Positions 22,746 through 35,095 of a DNA stretch of 64,000 nt are shown here, one piece after another. The position numbers and the translations under genes were made by a program. The notes under the pieces are model-generated. The model worked only from the letters and a program-made list of their open reading frames with translations, had not been told where the DNA came from and ran no database searches. Source of the stretch: Artemisia argyi (lineage: Eukaryota; Streptophyta; Magnoliopsida; Asterales; Asteraceae). The stretch is from contig CM060704.1 in the NCBI GenBank assembly GCA_030686995.1, positions 115,236,042 to 115,300,041 of the forward strand, in the 5' to 3' direction. How positions within the stretch are numbered: the first letter of the stretch is position 1; each line of letters opens with the position of its first letter.

Positions 22746-23772
22746 CGAAAGTAAGTACAATATTAAACCAAAAATGAAAGATATGTCAACTAAAAGTCAG
22801 CCGCACATAGTTTAGAAATGAAAATCCATAATATTGATTCCTTTTAACATAGCATCTAATAGTAGATCCAAGATTAAACTAAACGTGTAGTTATAAAGAG
22901 GAGAAAGTACGCGCAATAGAGTGAAAATAAACAGATAATCTCATGTTGCATATAAGCAATATTTTGTCTAAAAAATCTCATGCACAATCTTTCTGCCACA
23001 ATCTTTTTATCATCCAGAAGCTATTCACTTTCTCTTAGTTGATGGTGAAAAAGTCCTTGTTAGTCTCTTCATATTTCTCCCTGAAAAAAATAAAAATAAA
23101 AACTGTCATATTGCACAATTTGTAGTCATCTTAGATTGCATTCTAATTCTTCAAAAACGTTAACCAATATACTAAAGCAAGACACAATACTTTCAAACCT
23201 GCACTTTCAACACAACCCACTTAGAACTATGCAATATAATAGCCTTAGGACCATTACTTATAAGAAAGCTGAATTTCTTTGTGACGAGATACATAATCAT
23301 GTAAACACCATATACATAACAACATTTTACAAAGAAAAGTAAAGAAAACTGTATATGACCCTGTTTCCCCTAAATTATACTTGATACCTACATAACCTTA
23401 AAGTCGTAACATCATCTACCTTTTGTTATCTTTTAATAGGTATTTGAGACTTTGAGATTGCTTATTCAAATTGCTTATCCAGTTGGTTGTACTTTGACTC
23501 AACATTAAGCAATTTTGAGGTTGTTTGGGATTGCTTATCAAAAGATTTGAATTATTTGCAAGTGACACAACTGTTCTAAATCTGTTTAACTGGCAATCCT
23601 AAATTCTGCTTAGTAAGAGTCTTAGTCGTAGATAAGCAGTTCTAAAAGGTAATCCCAAACACCCTCCTAAAGTCCTAAGCAGCTAATTTTGATTCTATAC
23701 ATGCATGTCTGATAACTCTACCCCAGTAACCACAACAATCATCAAGATAATAAACAATCAACTACATACTCG
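22746..23772. other. No gene seen
   Basis: AT-rich. Around 23450-23680, GGGATTGCTTATC and TAATCCCAAACACCCTCC occur in opposite orientations, which suggests a small foldback MITE, but I could not fix its ends. Confidence 0.35.
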
Positions 23773-23883
23773 AAACAAACTTTTCCAAAACTCAAAATCA
23801 GTATTCGGAGGCTCAACCATTCTAGTAGCCCAAGAAATCAACATAATCAAAGAACCAGCAGCCAAAGACAAAGTAGATGTCAA
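23773..23883 (-). pseudogene. Fragment of plastid glucose-6-phosphate/phosphate translocator
   Basis: Thirty-seven codons read LTSTLSLAAGSLIMLISW, then A-T-R-M-VEPPNTDFEFWKSLF. I recognise this as a transmembrane-helix segment of the GPT class of plastid phosphate translocators (inner envelope exchange of glucose-6-phosphate and phosphate). The similarity stops abruptly on both sides: the preceding helix and the VAVAHT... continuation are missing. One translocator exon, or part of one, has been copied here. No flanking element could be proved to have carried it. Confidence 0.7.
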
Positions 23884-24766
23884 CTTGTGATAAAAACAAT
23901 GCCTTTGAATAATCACCTTCATAAGCATTACACACAAACCCATTATCCAAAACCTTAGTCCTTATAAACCCATTATCCAAAACCTTACTACTTATTTATG
24001 AAATTTAGTTAAAATTTAAGATCTTTTTCTTTTAAGCATATATATATTTTTTCAAGACTGCTTATGGTTATGTACTTGTTGCATACAGAAAATGAGTTGT
24101 TTTGAGTGTTTTGACTTTTGATAGATATAATCACATAAACTTCTTATGATCATCTGATTAAGTAGTTTGGCGCTTAGCTTATTCTGATTATTTTGACTCA
24201 AAATACTTATTTAAGCATAATTGTCAAAAACTCAGACATTTACTTATTGTATTATTGTGTTTATCTCCTGCATTGTGTTTGTTACAGCTGGTTATCTGCT
24301 ACAGCTTAGATTAAACAAATAATTTCAAACACCCTTTAAAAGTGCTTATCCTGTTATTACGTATTACCTACACAACCATACTGCTTATCTTATTATGGCG
24401 ATTGAAATATTTGTTTTGACTTTTGAATCAAACTGCTTATCAAAAAGCTAAAACCAGGAAATCTTGTAGCATCTTGACATGGCGCATTATGTGATAACCT
24501 GTCCCTAGGCCCTAACTGTGCCGTTCTGCATTCGCTACATTGTCACTCTTCCTTTTTGCCTCGTTAACCTAATTATTCCCAATCTCACTCTGTACCTAAC
24601 AGCCCCTACTACTGCACTAAACTCAGTACCAAGCAGACCCTTTTGCAGCAGTAAACCCAGTAAAAACAACCCCTTGCTCACATTCTCACCCAACTAACTG
24701 TTTATTACTTTTATGTATCAAGTTGCAGATAATTGGTTTCTAATACTTAACTACAATCTAACTTAT
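23884..24766. other. No gene seen
   Basis: AT-rich sequence with scattered GCTTAT repeats and TTTCAAACACCCTTTAAAA near 24325-24345, resembling the MITE-like motif near 23660. No coding potential recognised. Confidence 0.35.
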
Positions 24767-25111
24767 TGTTAGGTTCACATATTATGATGACACAAGTATT
24801 GCAATGATAAGAATGAGATAGATATAAGGATTGGATGATTTATGAGATATGAGATATGAATGTGAAAGAGTTTCCTTAAGATATCAAATAAACCAACGAA
24901 ACATTATGTGTTACATAAGGTTCTATTTATAAGGAAGGAGTTAGGGCAACATTCCCCTTTCCTCCCTTTCATTTGGACGTGGGCTTTTAAGCCTTAAATG
25001 GGCTTTACAAATAAGCCTAGTAACATAAATGATTAATTAAACAATAACTAAAGCAACATATTACAAAATGTAATGACCGAGACTTGACAAATACAAAATG
25101 TGATCCCAACA
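24767..25111 (-). repeat. Candidate 3' LTR of a minus-strand copia element, 345 bp
   Basis: The segment begins TGTTAGGTTC and ends GATCCCAACA, so both strands start TGTT and end AACA. On the minus strand it is preceded by a polypurine run TTAGGGGAAGAT (25112-25125) and contains CTTATAAATAG as a TATA candidate. No second copy is in the window, so it may be the 3' LTR of the broken Sirevirus-like element or of something separate. It is short for a Sirevirus LTR. Confidence 0.5.
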
Positions 25112-25125
25112 ATCTTCCCCTAAGG

Positions 25126-27359
25126 ATCGGTCATCACGGTTGCTAGACGTCTTCATCTTTATCTTTGACTTCTTGACTTGTACTTCATTAGACCTCTTCA
25201 AAAATGTTGTAAAGTAATGGTTCTTTGTTCTTCAATCTTTGTTCTTGGTGTGGTTGTTATGATTGTGTCATCATATGCCTTTCGTCACTTCTTTGTCTTT
25301 GGTAATACGCCTTTACAACATGCTCATACGTCTTCTTAGTTTTGAATTTCATACGTTTGAGTTCCCTTTCTTTGACTTTGATCTTTATCACTATACTTTG
25401 TAGATTCCTTGCTTGAATCTTTCTTTGACTTTTGCTTTTCTTTGATCTTTGTCTTTCTTTGACTTTAATGGGGAGAAATTTACATGACTTCGTGACGTGT
25501 GTATGAGCATGAGGAAGCTGGTGTTGTGGTGGTGGTTGTACCTGCATTAAAACAGTTAGCAATAAAACACCTGGTACTTACAGGTTCAGAATTAGAGATC
25601 ATTAACAGCATAGTGTGAAAACTCTCTCTAATCCTAGCCAAGGCTATTCCCGAACCAGATACCCCCAAGAAGGCTTACAAGATCCACCGAAGTACATCAA
25701 TAGTTCAGGTGAGTCGCTGGAGATCACCCCACGATTGTAGGCCGTTTGGGACCACCGTGAACACTAAGCGTAATCCACAAGGAATTATCGAAGTGACCTG
25801 CTGTCAGGGCTGTTTGATGTTGAACCTGGAAGGAATTTCCATTCAATCATTGAGAAACACTTATGTGAATTCTCTCATAAATGTTCTGGCAGATTGCTAA
25901 GATCTGCGTAGGACTCTTATTATTTACAACTGGTGTCCTTATTGTTAAACAACCAGTGTAGAAGTTCTAAGTGTACCTAAGAGATCTTTTGATGTAATCT
26001 CGTGGCTCTAGACTCGATAAGTGCTTCATTTAGTTGTCGAAGATTGGGGCGGAGTCTCCTGTTTCAATATCAACATTGCTCATAATGAGCAGTCGATAGA
26101 TTATGCAGGGTTCCCCGTGAGAATGAAACAAGCTCTTTTAAGGGAACTTGAGTGGTTTAGAAGGTTTAGTGCAGTGCGTCACTAGATCCATGACGTCTTT
26201 GTCTTCAATACTGGTGTCCTAGTGACGACCAGTAGCATATGAGTTGAACCCGGTTTCTGCCCTAAGGTTGAATCATTTGGAGGGCTATTTCTTTTCACCC
26301 TTTTAATAACTTTTCTTTTTAATTCTTCAACCCCTTCTTTCTCCTTTCATTCTTTACTCCTTTTTTCATATCATACCTAAGGACTTTCTAGTTCTAAACT
26401 ATTGGTATTGTCCTTGGGTAGATCCCTCTGGCTCTAGCTGATCATAGGACAGTTTTTAAAACATATTTGTTTAACACTTTGAGAGTTTTGTATTTTCAGA
26501 AATACTCCCCCTTCACATGTGCTTATAAGTTGTTAATAGAAATTTACACGATGTGGTGGAAGTTGCACTTTTGAATTGATTGATTCTCAGTGAACATGAC
26601 CAATTTGAGATACGCTTACATCACTGGCTAGGCCACCTTGAAATTATTACCCGTCCTGGTCACATCCAAAGAGAATATCTCAAAACGGTACATTTTACTC
26701 AGACTTGTCCTTTGCGAGACACGTTTACATCACCAGTTGGACTGGCCTGGAATTATTACCCGTCCTAGAGCAAGTCCTTTCGATTACTGACATTTGTTAT
26801 GTTTCATCAATTCTTTGGTCAATTCTGAGTCATGCTCATACGAGATTTCTTTTACTTTCAATCATATTTTAATCACATTAGTATTCTCCCCCTCAAAAAT
26901 AGCATATTGATGTTGTTTTTGTTAAACTTTTGATTAAAATATGCTTTTTGAGGGTTACGGGAAGAATATACCAAGAACTTATTGATTTTGAACAAAGATA
27001 TTTTCAAATACTCCCCCTCAATAAGTGAAATAACTTTTTGAGGTTTTGATTACGAGGGGGAATACTTGTCCTTTTGAGCAAAATTATGAAAACTTAAAAA
27101 ATTTGATTAATTCTACTCAAAAGTAAGAAGCTTTCGCTCCTTATATTAGGATTGAGGCACTGACGCATACCTCAGGGTCCTTTCTTTACAAGTACGGGTT
27201 GTAGATTGATATATGTGCATAAGCCATATTTTATACAAACAAATATTCAATCAAGACAAACCAAATCAACCACTTATAAACACTACCATCATTCTGGTCT
27301 CTGGAATGTCAACACTTGGAAGCCCGGTCTTCCCCAAGATAGCTTTCCAGCCTTCTGAT
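25126..27359 (-). other. Sirevirus-like 3' non-coding region with repeated polypurine motifs
   Basis: No gene is seen. The minus strand has repeated GAGGGGGAGTATT-type tracts at about 26501-26516, 26882-26896 and 27007-27020, downstream of the env-like ORF. Multiplied polypurine tracts between env-like ORF and 3' LTR are a known Sirevirus trait. A degenerate direct repeat of about 105 bp (ATTATTACCCGTCCT) lies at about 26596-26766. Confidence 0.55.
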
Positions 27360-28130
27360 CTAGTCTCGACGTTTCAACCTATGCTCAATTCTTGTGATGA
27401 ACCTACGAACTTGTGTGGCTTCATCTAATGTCCATCTTTTGCTGTCGAAGAGTTCCTTGTCATCGAGTCTTGATTTGAGCCCATCTCTGACAAACTTCAT
27501 TGTTTCATCACAGAACTTGTGAATTTCATTGAATGCCATGAAACAGTTGTATGATTGAACACTTCTATATATGAACCCAAATGCCGGTTGCTTCATCAAA
27601 GTATATTGAGACAGCTTGTTGATCTCGGGAACTCCATGAAGGTTAGGCTTCGTAAGGTTCAGCTTCTTCTGATAACTTTCTACTCCCAGTTGGAGGTCTT
27701 CAACACGTTCACGGATGTTAATACTCCTGATGAAAATTAGAAGAGTAGTGACGAATGCCAACTGCATATCTTTTGGAAAGTTGCAGAGTTTCCCTTGGAC
27801 CTTTAGAAGATACATGTCTTCAATGTCATTCAGGTTATGTCTTGCAAAGTCAGCTTCAGAAGTCACGTACTCTTTTTCCTCTAGACGCTTGATGATGATC
27901 TTGTTAAGAAAGGAGTATCTCTTGTGAGTAACAGTAGAGATGAACAGAATAGAGACAATCTTCAGATCATGGATAACATCCCCCTTGTTTGTTCCAGCCT
28001 GCTTCCGCGATAAAAGAGTGCTCGCTTCTCAAGCTAGTGGTGAATCCCGAAAAGTGCATCTCGATTATACACCACAAGTTGATCAACGAACAAGTGTGAA
28101 GCATCTTCTTCAATTGTGTTGTTTAAGTAT
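27360..28130 (-). pseudogene. Env-like ORF of Sirevirus-like copia, C-terminal part (split by element B)
   Basis: The minus frame 27866-27360 contains DFARHNLNDIEDMYLLKV, RVEDLQLGVESYQKKLN and KFCDETMKFVRDGLKSRL. I recognise the order of these blocks from the third ORF of Asteraceae Sirevirus-like elements. More of it lies at 28130-28037 in another frame. Element B separates this from the N-terminal part at 44165; after discounting one copy of the AGTAT duplication the frame is continuous at the junction. Stops and frame breaks make it non-functional. A membrane or particle role is unproven for these proteins. Confidence 0.7.
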
Positions 28131-29540
28131 TGATGAGGCGAAAAATGATCTGTTTTTAGGGGGTCATTTAAGCCCGGAATTGAATTTATTTGATCAAATA
28201 TTGCCCTAAATCGTTCCTTTTGTGATTTTAGGTACTTTGGGAGTGAAATCTGGAAAAGGAAGCAATTCGGACGTTTTTGGAGCATAAAAGTGAAGAAAAC
28301 ACCAAAGACTTAATTTTCCATGCTAGGAACAGTGTATGACGGCGTCAAGAAGACTTTCCTGACGGCGTCAAGAGTAAAGATCATGACGACCCAGTACAGA
28401 AATGAAGGCGTCACAAAGTAGAGCGTCAAGAGTTAAATGTGTGACGGCCTGCAAAAGTGGACTACATGACGGCGTCAAATGTAGATCAAGGCAGTCCGAG
28501 GATTATTTTGGCGGCGAGATGACGGCGTCACCCATTTGTTCTTGACGCCGTCAGCCTCTAATATCTATATATAGTTTTCTAATTTTCATTCATTAGGAGG
28601 AACAAGTTTGGAGAAACCCTAAGGCCGAACCATATACGTATTTTACAGGTTTTTCAAGGGTTTTCAGCCCTTGAACCCTTACATGTGCTATTGAGATAAG
28701 TGTTCTTTTAATTCAATCAATATGTCTATGTGTTGGTTGTCTATATCTTGTGCTTGTCTTGATTCCACCATGTTAGGCTAGATCTATCTTGTGTTTGCTT
28801 AGATCTAATGAAACCTAGATGTTAATTATGTGTTGATTACTTGTTTATGGTTGTAATGGATGAATGATTTCAATGTTAAGCTTAAGAAAACTGGCAGATC
28901 TCCAATTGGTAACATGCTTGAACGTCTTAGGAAACATGAACCGATGTGTACTAGGTTTTATTGGTTGTATTTAATGCATGAGTAAATTCTAATGATCCCA
29001 TGTTAGGAGCTTCTTAGCCGGCTTGACATAGGAGTGAAGTAGGCACTCATAGGATTGGGGAGTTAAGTACGCCACCCCATGAATGGTATTAAGGAATACA
29101 ATCCGTCATCCACGCAACTATAACAAGTAATTAACGTGTAAAAGATATCTAAGGAGTAGTGAAATCTAAGTAAACACATTTCTCCACTTATTGCTCACAA
29201 CTTTAGTTTAATATAGTTTAATTTCATTTTTAGTATTTTATTTTGATTGCATCTTAGTATTGGGTTAGTTGACTAGCAACTAATTCCGCCCAAATCCTTC
29301 AAACCCGAGATTTTTACTTGCTTTCTAAAAAATATAAAAATACAAAAAGAATCGTTCCTCATCTCTAGACTTAATCTTTAGGTTTTCTAATCCTAGCGAC
29401 ACTATTCCTAGCTGAACGATCAATCCCCCGGTACTTGTCATTATACTATACTACATCGATCAGGTACACTGCCTGGTGGGGGTTGTAAGCTTCTCAAGAT
29501 CCCTTGAGAGGTAAAGCTTGGTGCAACCCTACGCACATCA
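28131..29540 (+). repeat. Element B 5' LTR
   Basis: 1,410 bp, TGATGAGGCG...CGCACATCA, almost identical to its partner at 42750, so B is a fairly young insertion. Palindromes lie at 28337, 28360, 28467, 28520 and 28543, and the TATA box at 28565-28574. Confidence 0.92.
28337..28553. promoter_or_regulatory. TGACGGCGTCA palindrome array (element B LTR)
   Basis: Five full palindromes plus degenerate sites (TGACGACC, AGGCGTCA, TGACGGCC) occupy about 215 bp and end 11 bp before CTATATATAG. The layout matches D although the spacer sequences differ. Confidence 0.72.
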
Positions 29541-29546
29541 AGTTTT

Positions 29547-29565
29547 TGGCGCCGCAGCCCGGGGA
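29547..29565 (+). other. Primer-binding site of element B
   Basis: TGGCGCCGCAGCCCGGGGA follows the 5' LTR by a few bases, in the Athila/Tat style. Confidence 0.7.
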
Positions 29566-29722
29566 ATAGTTATTGTCTAGGTTAGAATCTCTTTTTATTA
29601 GGTCTACTTGCTAGATTCCTTTCTAGTAAGATTTTATTTTTATTTTTAGGTTCTCTTTAGTCTATCTTTTTCTTCGTGCTTTTGTTAGTAAATTAAATTC
29701 ATTGACTATTCCGTTGACCATT

Positions 29723-30724
29723 ATGGAAAACGCGAATCCACCCCTTTCCCCTAAAGAAGTGGCTTTGTTACGTGAACAAATTGAGAGTGAGATTAGGGAA
29801 CTTAGGGAGCTTAATAGGTTGATTAAGGTTGAGCTCGACCATGCATTTAGTGATCTAGCGACCGCCTTGTATTCAAATGAGGACCTTGGGCCTAATGATT
29901 TTGTGAATGTTGTTGAGGAACTAGAAGAGGGGGAAATAGATCCGAAGCTAAATGATTACTTTAATCTATACCCCACTAAGGAGGATATTGCATATTATAA
30001 TAATCTTATTGATGACCCTCGACCTCCTTTTACTAGAATCGAACCTAAGATAAAGAGATGCGATCCTAAAAATGCTAAGATACCATGTATGATTGGGTAT
30101 AGACACGTTGACAATGCTTACATTGATTTTAAATCCCCAATCAACATCATGTCCTCAAGTGTTTATAATGATGTAGTGAAAACAAGACTTGAACCTAGAA
30201 GAGATCCCAAATACCCCGGTGGAGTTTGCAACTTTGTCGGGAGAGTTAAATGTCTACATGTCTTTGTTGGGAATTTCACTTTTGTCACTGACTTTATGAT
30301 TGTGGAAGATCTTGCTAATGTTATTGATTGTCGATTGTCCAATGTTGTGTTTGGTAAACCGTTTGTTGAGGAGTCCAAATTAGAATATGATGAGATAGAA
30401 GGGAGAATCCGGTTTGCAAGTAACACCGATAGGATCACTTATAGGATGCCTAATAGAATGAAAGAATTTCACTTTGTATCCCAATTTGATAAGGATACCG
30501 TTGGTGCTTTTGAGGACATCAATGAAGAGGATAAGAAAAAGGGCATGGATTATGTATGGGAAAAGAGGAGTCGCTTCTATAAAGATTGCTTGGCTCTAGG
30601 ACCAAAGTATAAAGTTGATAAGGAATTTTCCCATAGGATTATAGGAGCGATTGAGAAAAAGGTGATTGGTTTCTACAAAGAGCATTTACAACTAGAGAGT
30701 GAAACCAACGATGAGGTCACGTAG
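29723..30724 (+). CDS. Retropepsin-like protein of element B, 333 aa, intact
   Basis: An uninterrupted ORF is the element's only gene. I start it at ATG 29723 (MENANPP), the start I know from related Asteraceae retroelement proteins; an in-frame ATG at 29702 would add seven residues. A Glu/Leu-rich helical N-terminus (about 10-75) leads into YPTKEDIAYYNNLIDDP, KIPCMIGYRHVDNAYID and then FKSPINIM, the position of the retropepsin active site. There the usual D-T/S-G is D-F-K-S. The fold-like core continues with NFVGRVKCLHVFVGNFTFV, DFMIVEDLANVID and VVFGKPFVEE. The same C-terminal half is fused to Gag in D. A structural or capsid-assisting role is possible; proteolysis seems unlikely. Confidence 0.75.
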   Translation: MENANPPLSPKEVALLREQIESEIRELRELNRLIKVELDHAFSDLATALYSNEDLGPNDFVNVVEELEEGEIDPKLNDYFNLYPTKEDIAYYNNLIDDPRPPFTRIEPKIKRCDPKNAKIPCMIGYRHVDNAYIDFKSPINIMSSSVYNDVVKTRLEPRRDPKYPGGVCNFVGRVKCLHVFVGNFTFVTDFMIVEDLANVIDCRLSNVVFGKPFVEESKLEYDEIEGRIRFASNTDRITYRMPNRMKEFHFVSQFDKDTVGAFEDINEEDKKKGMDYVWEKRSRFYKDCLALGPKYKVDKEFSHRIIGAIEKKVIGFYKEHLQLESETNDEVT

Positions 30725-31686
30725 TAACCCATGACCTTGAGTCTAGCTACAAGACTCGTAAATAAAGAAAAGCGCTTCTTGGGAGGCAACCCATGCTTTT
30801 GTGTGATTTTTATTTTGTTTGTTTGTTATTTGCTTCCGTATGCATGCTTTATTTTTATTGTTGGTAGATCATGTTTCTAAACTGAATAGTGGAAATACTT
30901 TACTTTGTTGTTTTGGCCTAATCTTAACTCCACCTAAAAGTATTTTTGCAAAAGATAAGTGTAAGGGGAAACCCCAAATATGTTTTTAAGAAACAAACCA
31001 ATCATGATTCTCCACAATATTAAGTGAACATGTATATTCATATTTGTTAGAGTCAAATGCTTGTATCGAGTCATAATGAAGTTTTGCAGGATTTTCCAGG
31101 AAGTAGGACCAAGTTTTTCCAGAAATTTTCCAGAAACTTAACATAAGAATTTCTGCAGGTCACTTCTGACGCCGTCATGAGTTTACTCTTGACGGCGTCA
31201 CGGGTAAAAATCTGGAAATTTTACCGGTTTTGTTTTTCTAACGGAGTCTTAAAGTTTTTGCTAAATTATAAGTTTTATAATCTCCAGGAAATCTGCAAAC
31301 TTCATTCCACAAGCATTATATCTTACTTTGTTTTCTAGGATTTAGTAACTTATGTAGATTGCCGCCGATTTTATGCGAGGTTGCCTTGTCTATTTTCTCA
31401 GGATTTACAGGTTATGTATGACAAGAAGATGATTATTTTTCTGGAAGGGAAGCTTTGATTGTTCATTTTCTAGGAGGAAGATCTAACCTTGCCACCTTAT
31501 TATCCATACCGAGCGAATCAGGGGAGTATTTGATTTCATTCTTTTTACTTATTTCACTTTTACATTCTTTACTTGAACATTGGGGACAATGTTCATCTTA
31601 AGTGTAAGGGGAGGGTAAAATGATGATACCTTACAAATACACTTTCGCTTGAGTTTGTTTGTTTGATAGTAGATGTGTAATAAAAC

Positions 31687-34600
31687 TGTAACACCCCAAC
31701 CCGACAAGGGTCAAAATGTCACATTATGGTGGCATATCAGAACATACAACGCAAGCGGAAGACTTATAACATACAGTTACAAAGGATATTCTAAAGATTA
31801 CAAAGGAAATACTAACTCTATATAATAATGAGAATACAAAGCTAAACAAAATCTAATCGAATCCAAGTTCAAGTCTAATCCAAGTGTCAAAGGCTTCTAA
31901 TCATTGGGGTAGTCCACTAACGCTCCTATCCACTCTTCACCCAAACCCAGCTTCCAACCTAAAACCTGCCGCAGGAAAAGAAATGCGGCTGAGCTTAAAA
32001 AGCCCAGTGAACAGATATATAACAAAACGAATAATCAGAACGTATATAAGTATAAGAAAAGAAATCATAAGCTCCTACTGAAACGAACATCATCTGTCAA
32101 ATGCAAAAGAGATCAACGATAACTGAACAAATATCATAAGTCAAATGAATAATGAGTACAAAGAGTCAAGTAATAATATGAATCATATAGTAACCAGAAT
32201 CAAAGAGCACGTATCAACAAAGGCTTGTCTAACGAGATACTCGAATAGACACAAGAAACATAGGAAAGCCACGAGCCGACCTAACGAGATACTCGAATAG
32301 GTCTAATCACATAATCACATATCCATCAATTCATAGGGTGTACATAGAGTAGCTAGCTCCAATGTACCAGACGTGAAAGGGGTACAAGGCACGTACAACC
32401 AGTCACAAAATCAAATCATATCATATCATATCAAACATACCTAGGATGCATCCATACGCCCCCCCACATACATATATCCAAAGTGGCCAAGTGATCACAT
32501 ATCATATCATAAACAGACGGGGACGCCGGGGACTAATCACACCGCCCCAGATAGTGTCATGCCATTGGTGCCTCAATGACACGCCCATGGTACCTCCATG
32601 AGTAGACTAAAAACTCGGGCATCAGAACAGAACATATTAGAACAAACAAAGCAAAGCTATCCATAACAAAATGCTCCCAGAGCATGACATAACAGAATGC
32701 TCCCAGAGCATAATATAACAGAATCTCGCAATCAATAATCATAATCAAAGTGGATAGCAAATCAGAATCAAATCAGAGGTACCATAGCAAAGGCTCATAT
32801 CAAATGAATCATATCATAGCAAACGAATCAAAATCAAAGGATCGAAAAGTCATGAGATCGGAACCCTTACTGAGAAAGGGTAGAATATCTGTACCTTAAA
32901 CCGCAAGTGCAAACACATCAGAAGACATAAAGATCGAAAGTTACTCATTCTTCAGCGAATCTACACGAATTAATTATCGTCTTATTATTAATACTTATTC
33001 TAAATCAGATTGCTCATTTTAGTCGGTTTTCCATTTTTAATAACTTTCTATTTTTAACAGGTTATCTAAATTAGTAAGTTTCCAATCTCAGTAAGTTTCC
33101 GAAATAGTAATTTAATACTTTAAGATTCTAATTGACAAATAAATAAACTTAAAGGTTAATAATGACAATTATCATAGTTTAGGGTTTAATATGTCATTTT
33201 AGTAAGTTTAGGGTTCAAATGTGAAAACCACCAAAGTTTAGGGTTAGAAGTGTAAATTGAGGTTTACTTGTAGTCTTCTTGAATACGTATTTAAGATATA
33301 TGCATGCGTGTCTCAAAAATTTTCCAACTAAATATTTTAATTTGTTCAGTAAGAAAGAGTGCAAGACCAAGCTTTACATTAATATTAATACACACGTTAC
33401 ACCAGCAATGCATGTTTTTCTATCCTATATACTTGACACAAAATACGCCCCACATTTGAGCAACTCAAGACCATTACTCTAATCCATTTAAAAATCAGAT
33501 TATGACATGTTCAAAATGCTCCTTTACCATTCAAATGACACACCCAGAATACTACTCGACATGGTAAAATAACGAGGCACACACCTTTCAACGAGACCAA
33601 AACGATCCTATGTCTACCCCTTTTACAAGTCTGGTAATTATCACACACTTTCATAAGTCCAATACGCAACACACATGTATGCTAAACAGCCCTTCATGAT
33701 CGACATGATGCATACACACACATTATACAACACATGACCTGATTCCTTAACCAAACCGAGACTACGTTTTATATTCTTTTCAAACAGTTTTGCACACAAG
33801 ACTTATACCTTATGTGACTATGTGAGTAACTAAAATTTACATGCAACCCACTATTCAACAGCAGCTTAGCGAGACAATTACATGAAATAACAAAACTCCA
33901 ACAGACCTATCCTTCGACTCTTTTAGACTCGATATACACACCCGTACATACCCACATGACACACACACATGCACGTTTCTAGCCTTAAGTAATCATGCTC
34001 GCATGTTATACACACAACACAGTTTACGAACCAAACTTAAATCACGTAACGAAACATGCACGCCCCATTCTTTATTCGCTCAGGTTTGTTCCAAGTTCTC
34101 ATACATATTTTAGAGATTATATAATCGTCCTAACGTCCCGATCAAAACGTAAAACATAACAGATTGAAAGCTCTCAAAACAGAATCACATGTTGATGTAT
34201 ATGTAATAAAGTTTTCATGATATATAAGAGTTCGTATTGTGGATCATGTCAAAAGCGTATATAACCTATTCAAACGTTTCTGAAAATATGTATATCAACA
34301 TATTCAAACATTTTCAAAACAGAAGATAAGGTCGACGTATGCGTTTCGTAACTTATGATTTTAAGCGACAAATATTTCAATCGTATACCCATTTTAATGC
34401 TCCCACAATCTTTTTGGATTCAGTTTCGAGTGTTCATGCATATGTATATATATATTTTATGTGTCGAATTCAGTGAAACACAAGGATGTTTCGAGGGATA
34501 CCTTAGAAGGAATAAAAAGGAAATCGAATCAGGGAACAATTAACAAAATAACAGCACCGCGATCACGCCAATGCTTCTACCATTACCCATGTATGATCAT

Positions 34601-35095
34601 CAATACGAGCACACCGAACTACCATGATCACCATCTTTCTATGCCTCCCTGTACCATTCTTCTTGTGATCGAAATAGGGGAGAAATAATCCAAGCCGCCA
34701 CTTTTGTTGCCTAGGTTTCGATAGGTGAAAGTGAGTGTGAAATATTGTTGGAGAAAATGAAGATGAAAATGTGTAGATATACGGGTGTGTTAGGCCGAGT
34801 ATACAGGGAGGTCAAAGATCAGATTTTGATTTTAAATTCACAATGCATCTTATTCCCTTTTTAAAATCTCCACATGTTAGGTACAAATTTTAAATAATTT
34901 TGGTCTACTTGGTAATATTTATGGCGTTTTATATTTTAGTTAGGGACCAAATGGGTGTCGAATTATAGTATAGCTTAGGTTTTAGGTTAAATATTTTGTA
35001 GTTTAAAGTTATAACGTTTTGTTACTTATGTTTTATACGGGTTCAAAAGTTCAAAGCTATAACCGATTTTAGAAACGTATTTTTAGGGTTTTACA
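31687..35095 (-). repeat. Element A 3' LTR (minus orientation)
   Basis: 3,409 bp. It contains a tandem duplication of AATGCTCCCAGAGCAT (about 32670-32720) and three or four AGTTTAGGGTT repeats (33175-33250). Apparent small ORFs inside are shared by both LTRs only because the LTRs are near-identical. Confidence 0.92.

Noticed and set aside
25257..25562. Minus-strand Lys/Arg-rich ORF of 101 codons
   Set aside because: The composition follows from a CTTTGAC/TTTCTTTG repeat on the plus strand. No domain is visible.
34461..34688. Small ORFs repeated at 34461, 40623, 33279 and 39441
   Set aside because: They lie in the two near-identical LTRs of element A and have no protein similarity that I recognise.
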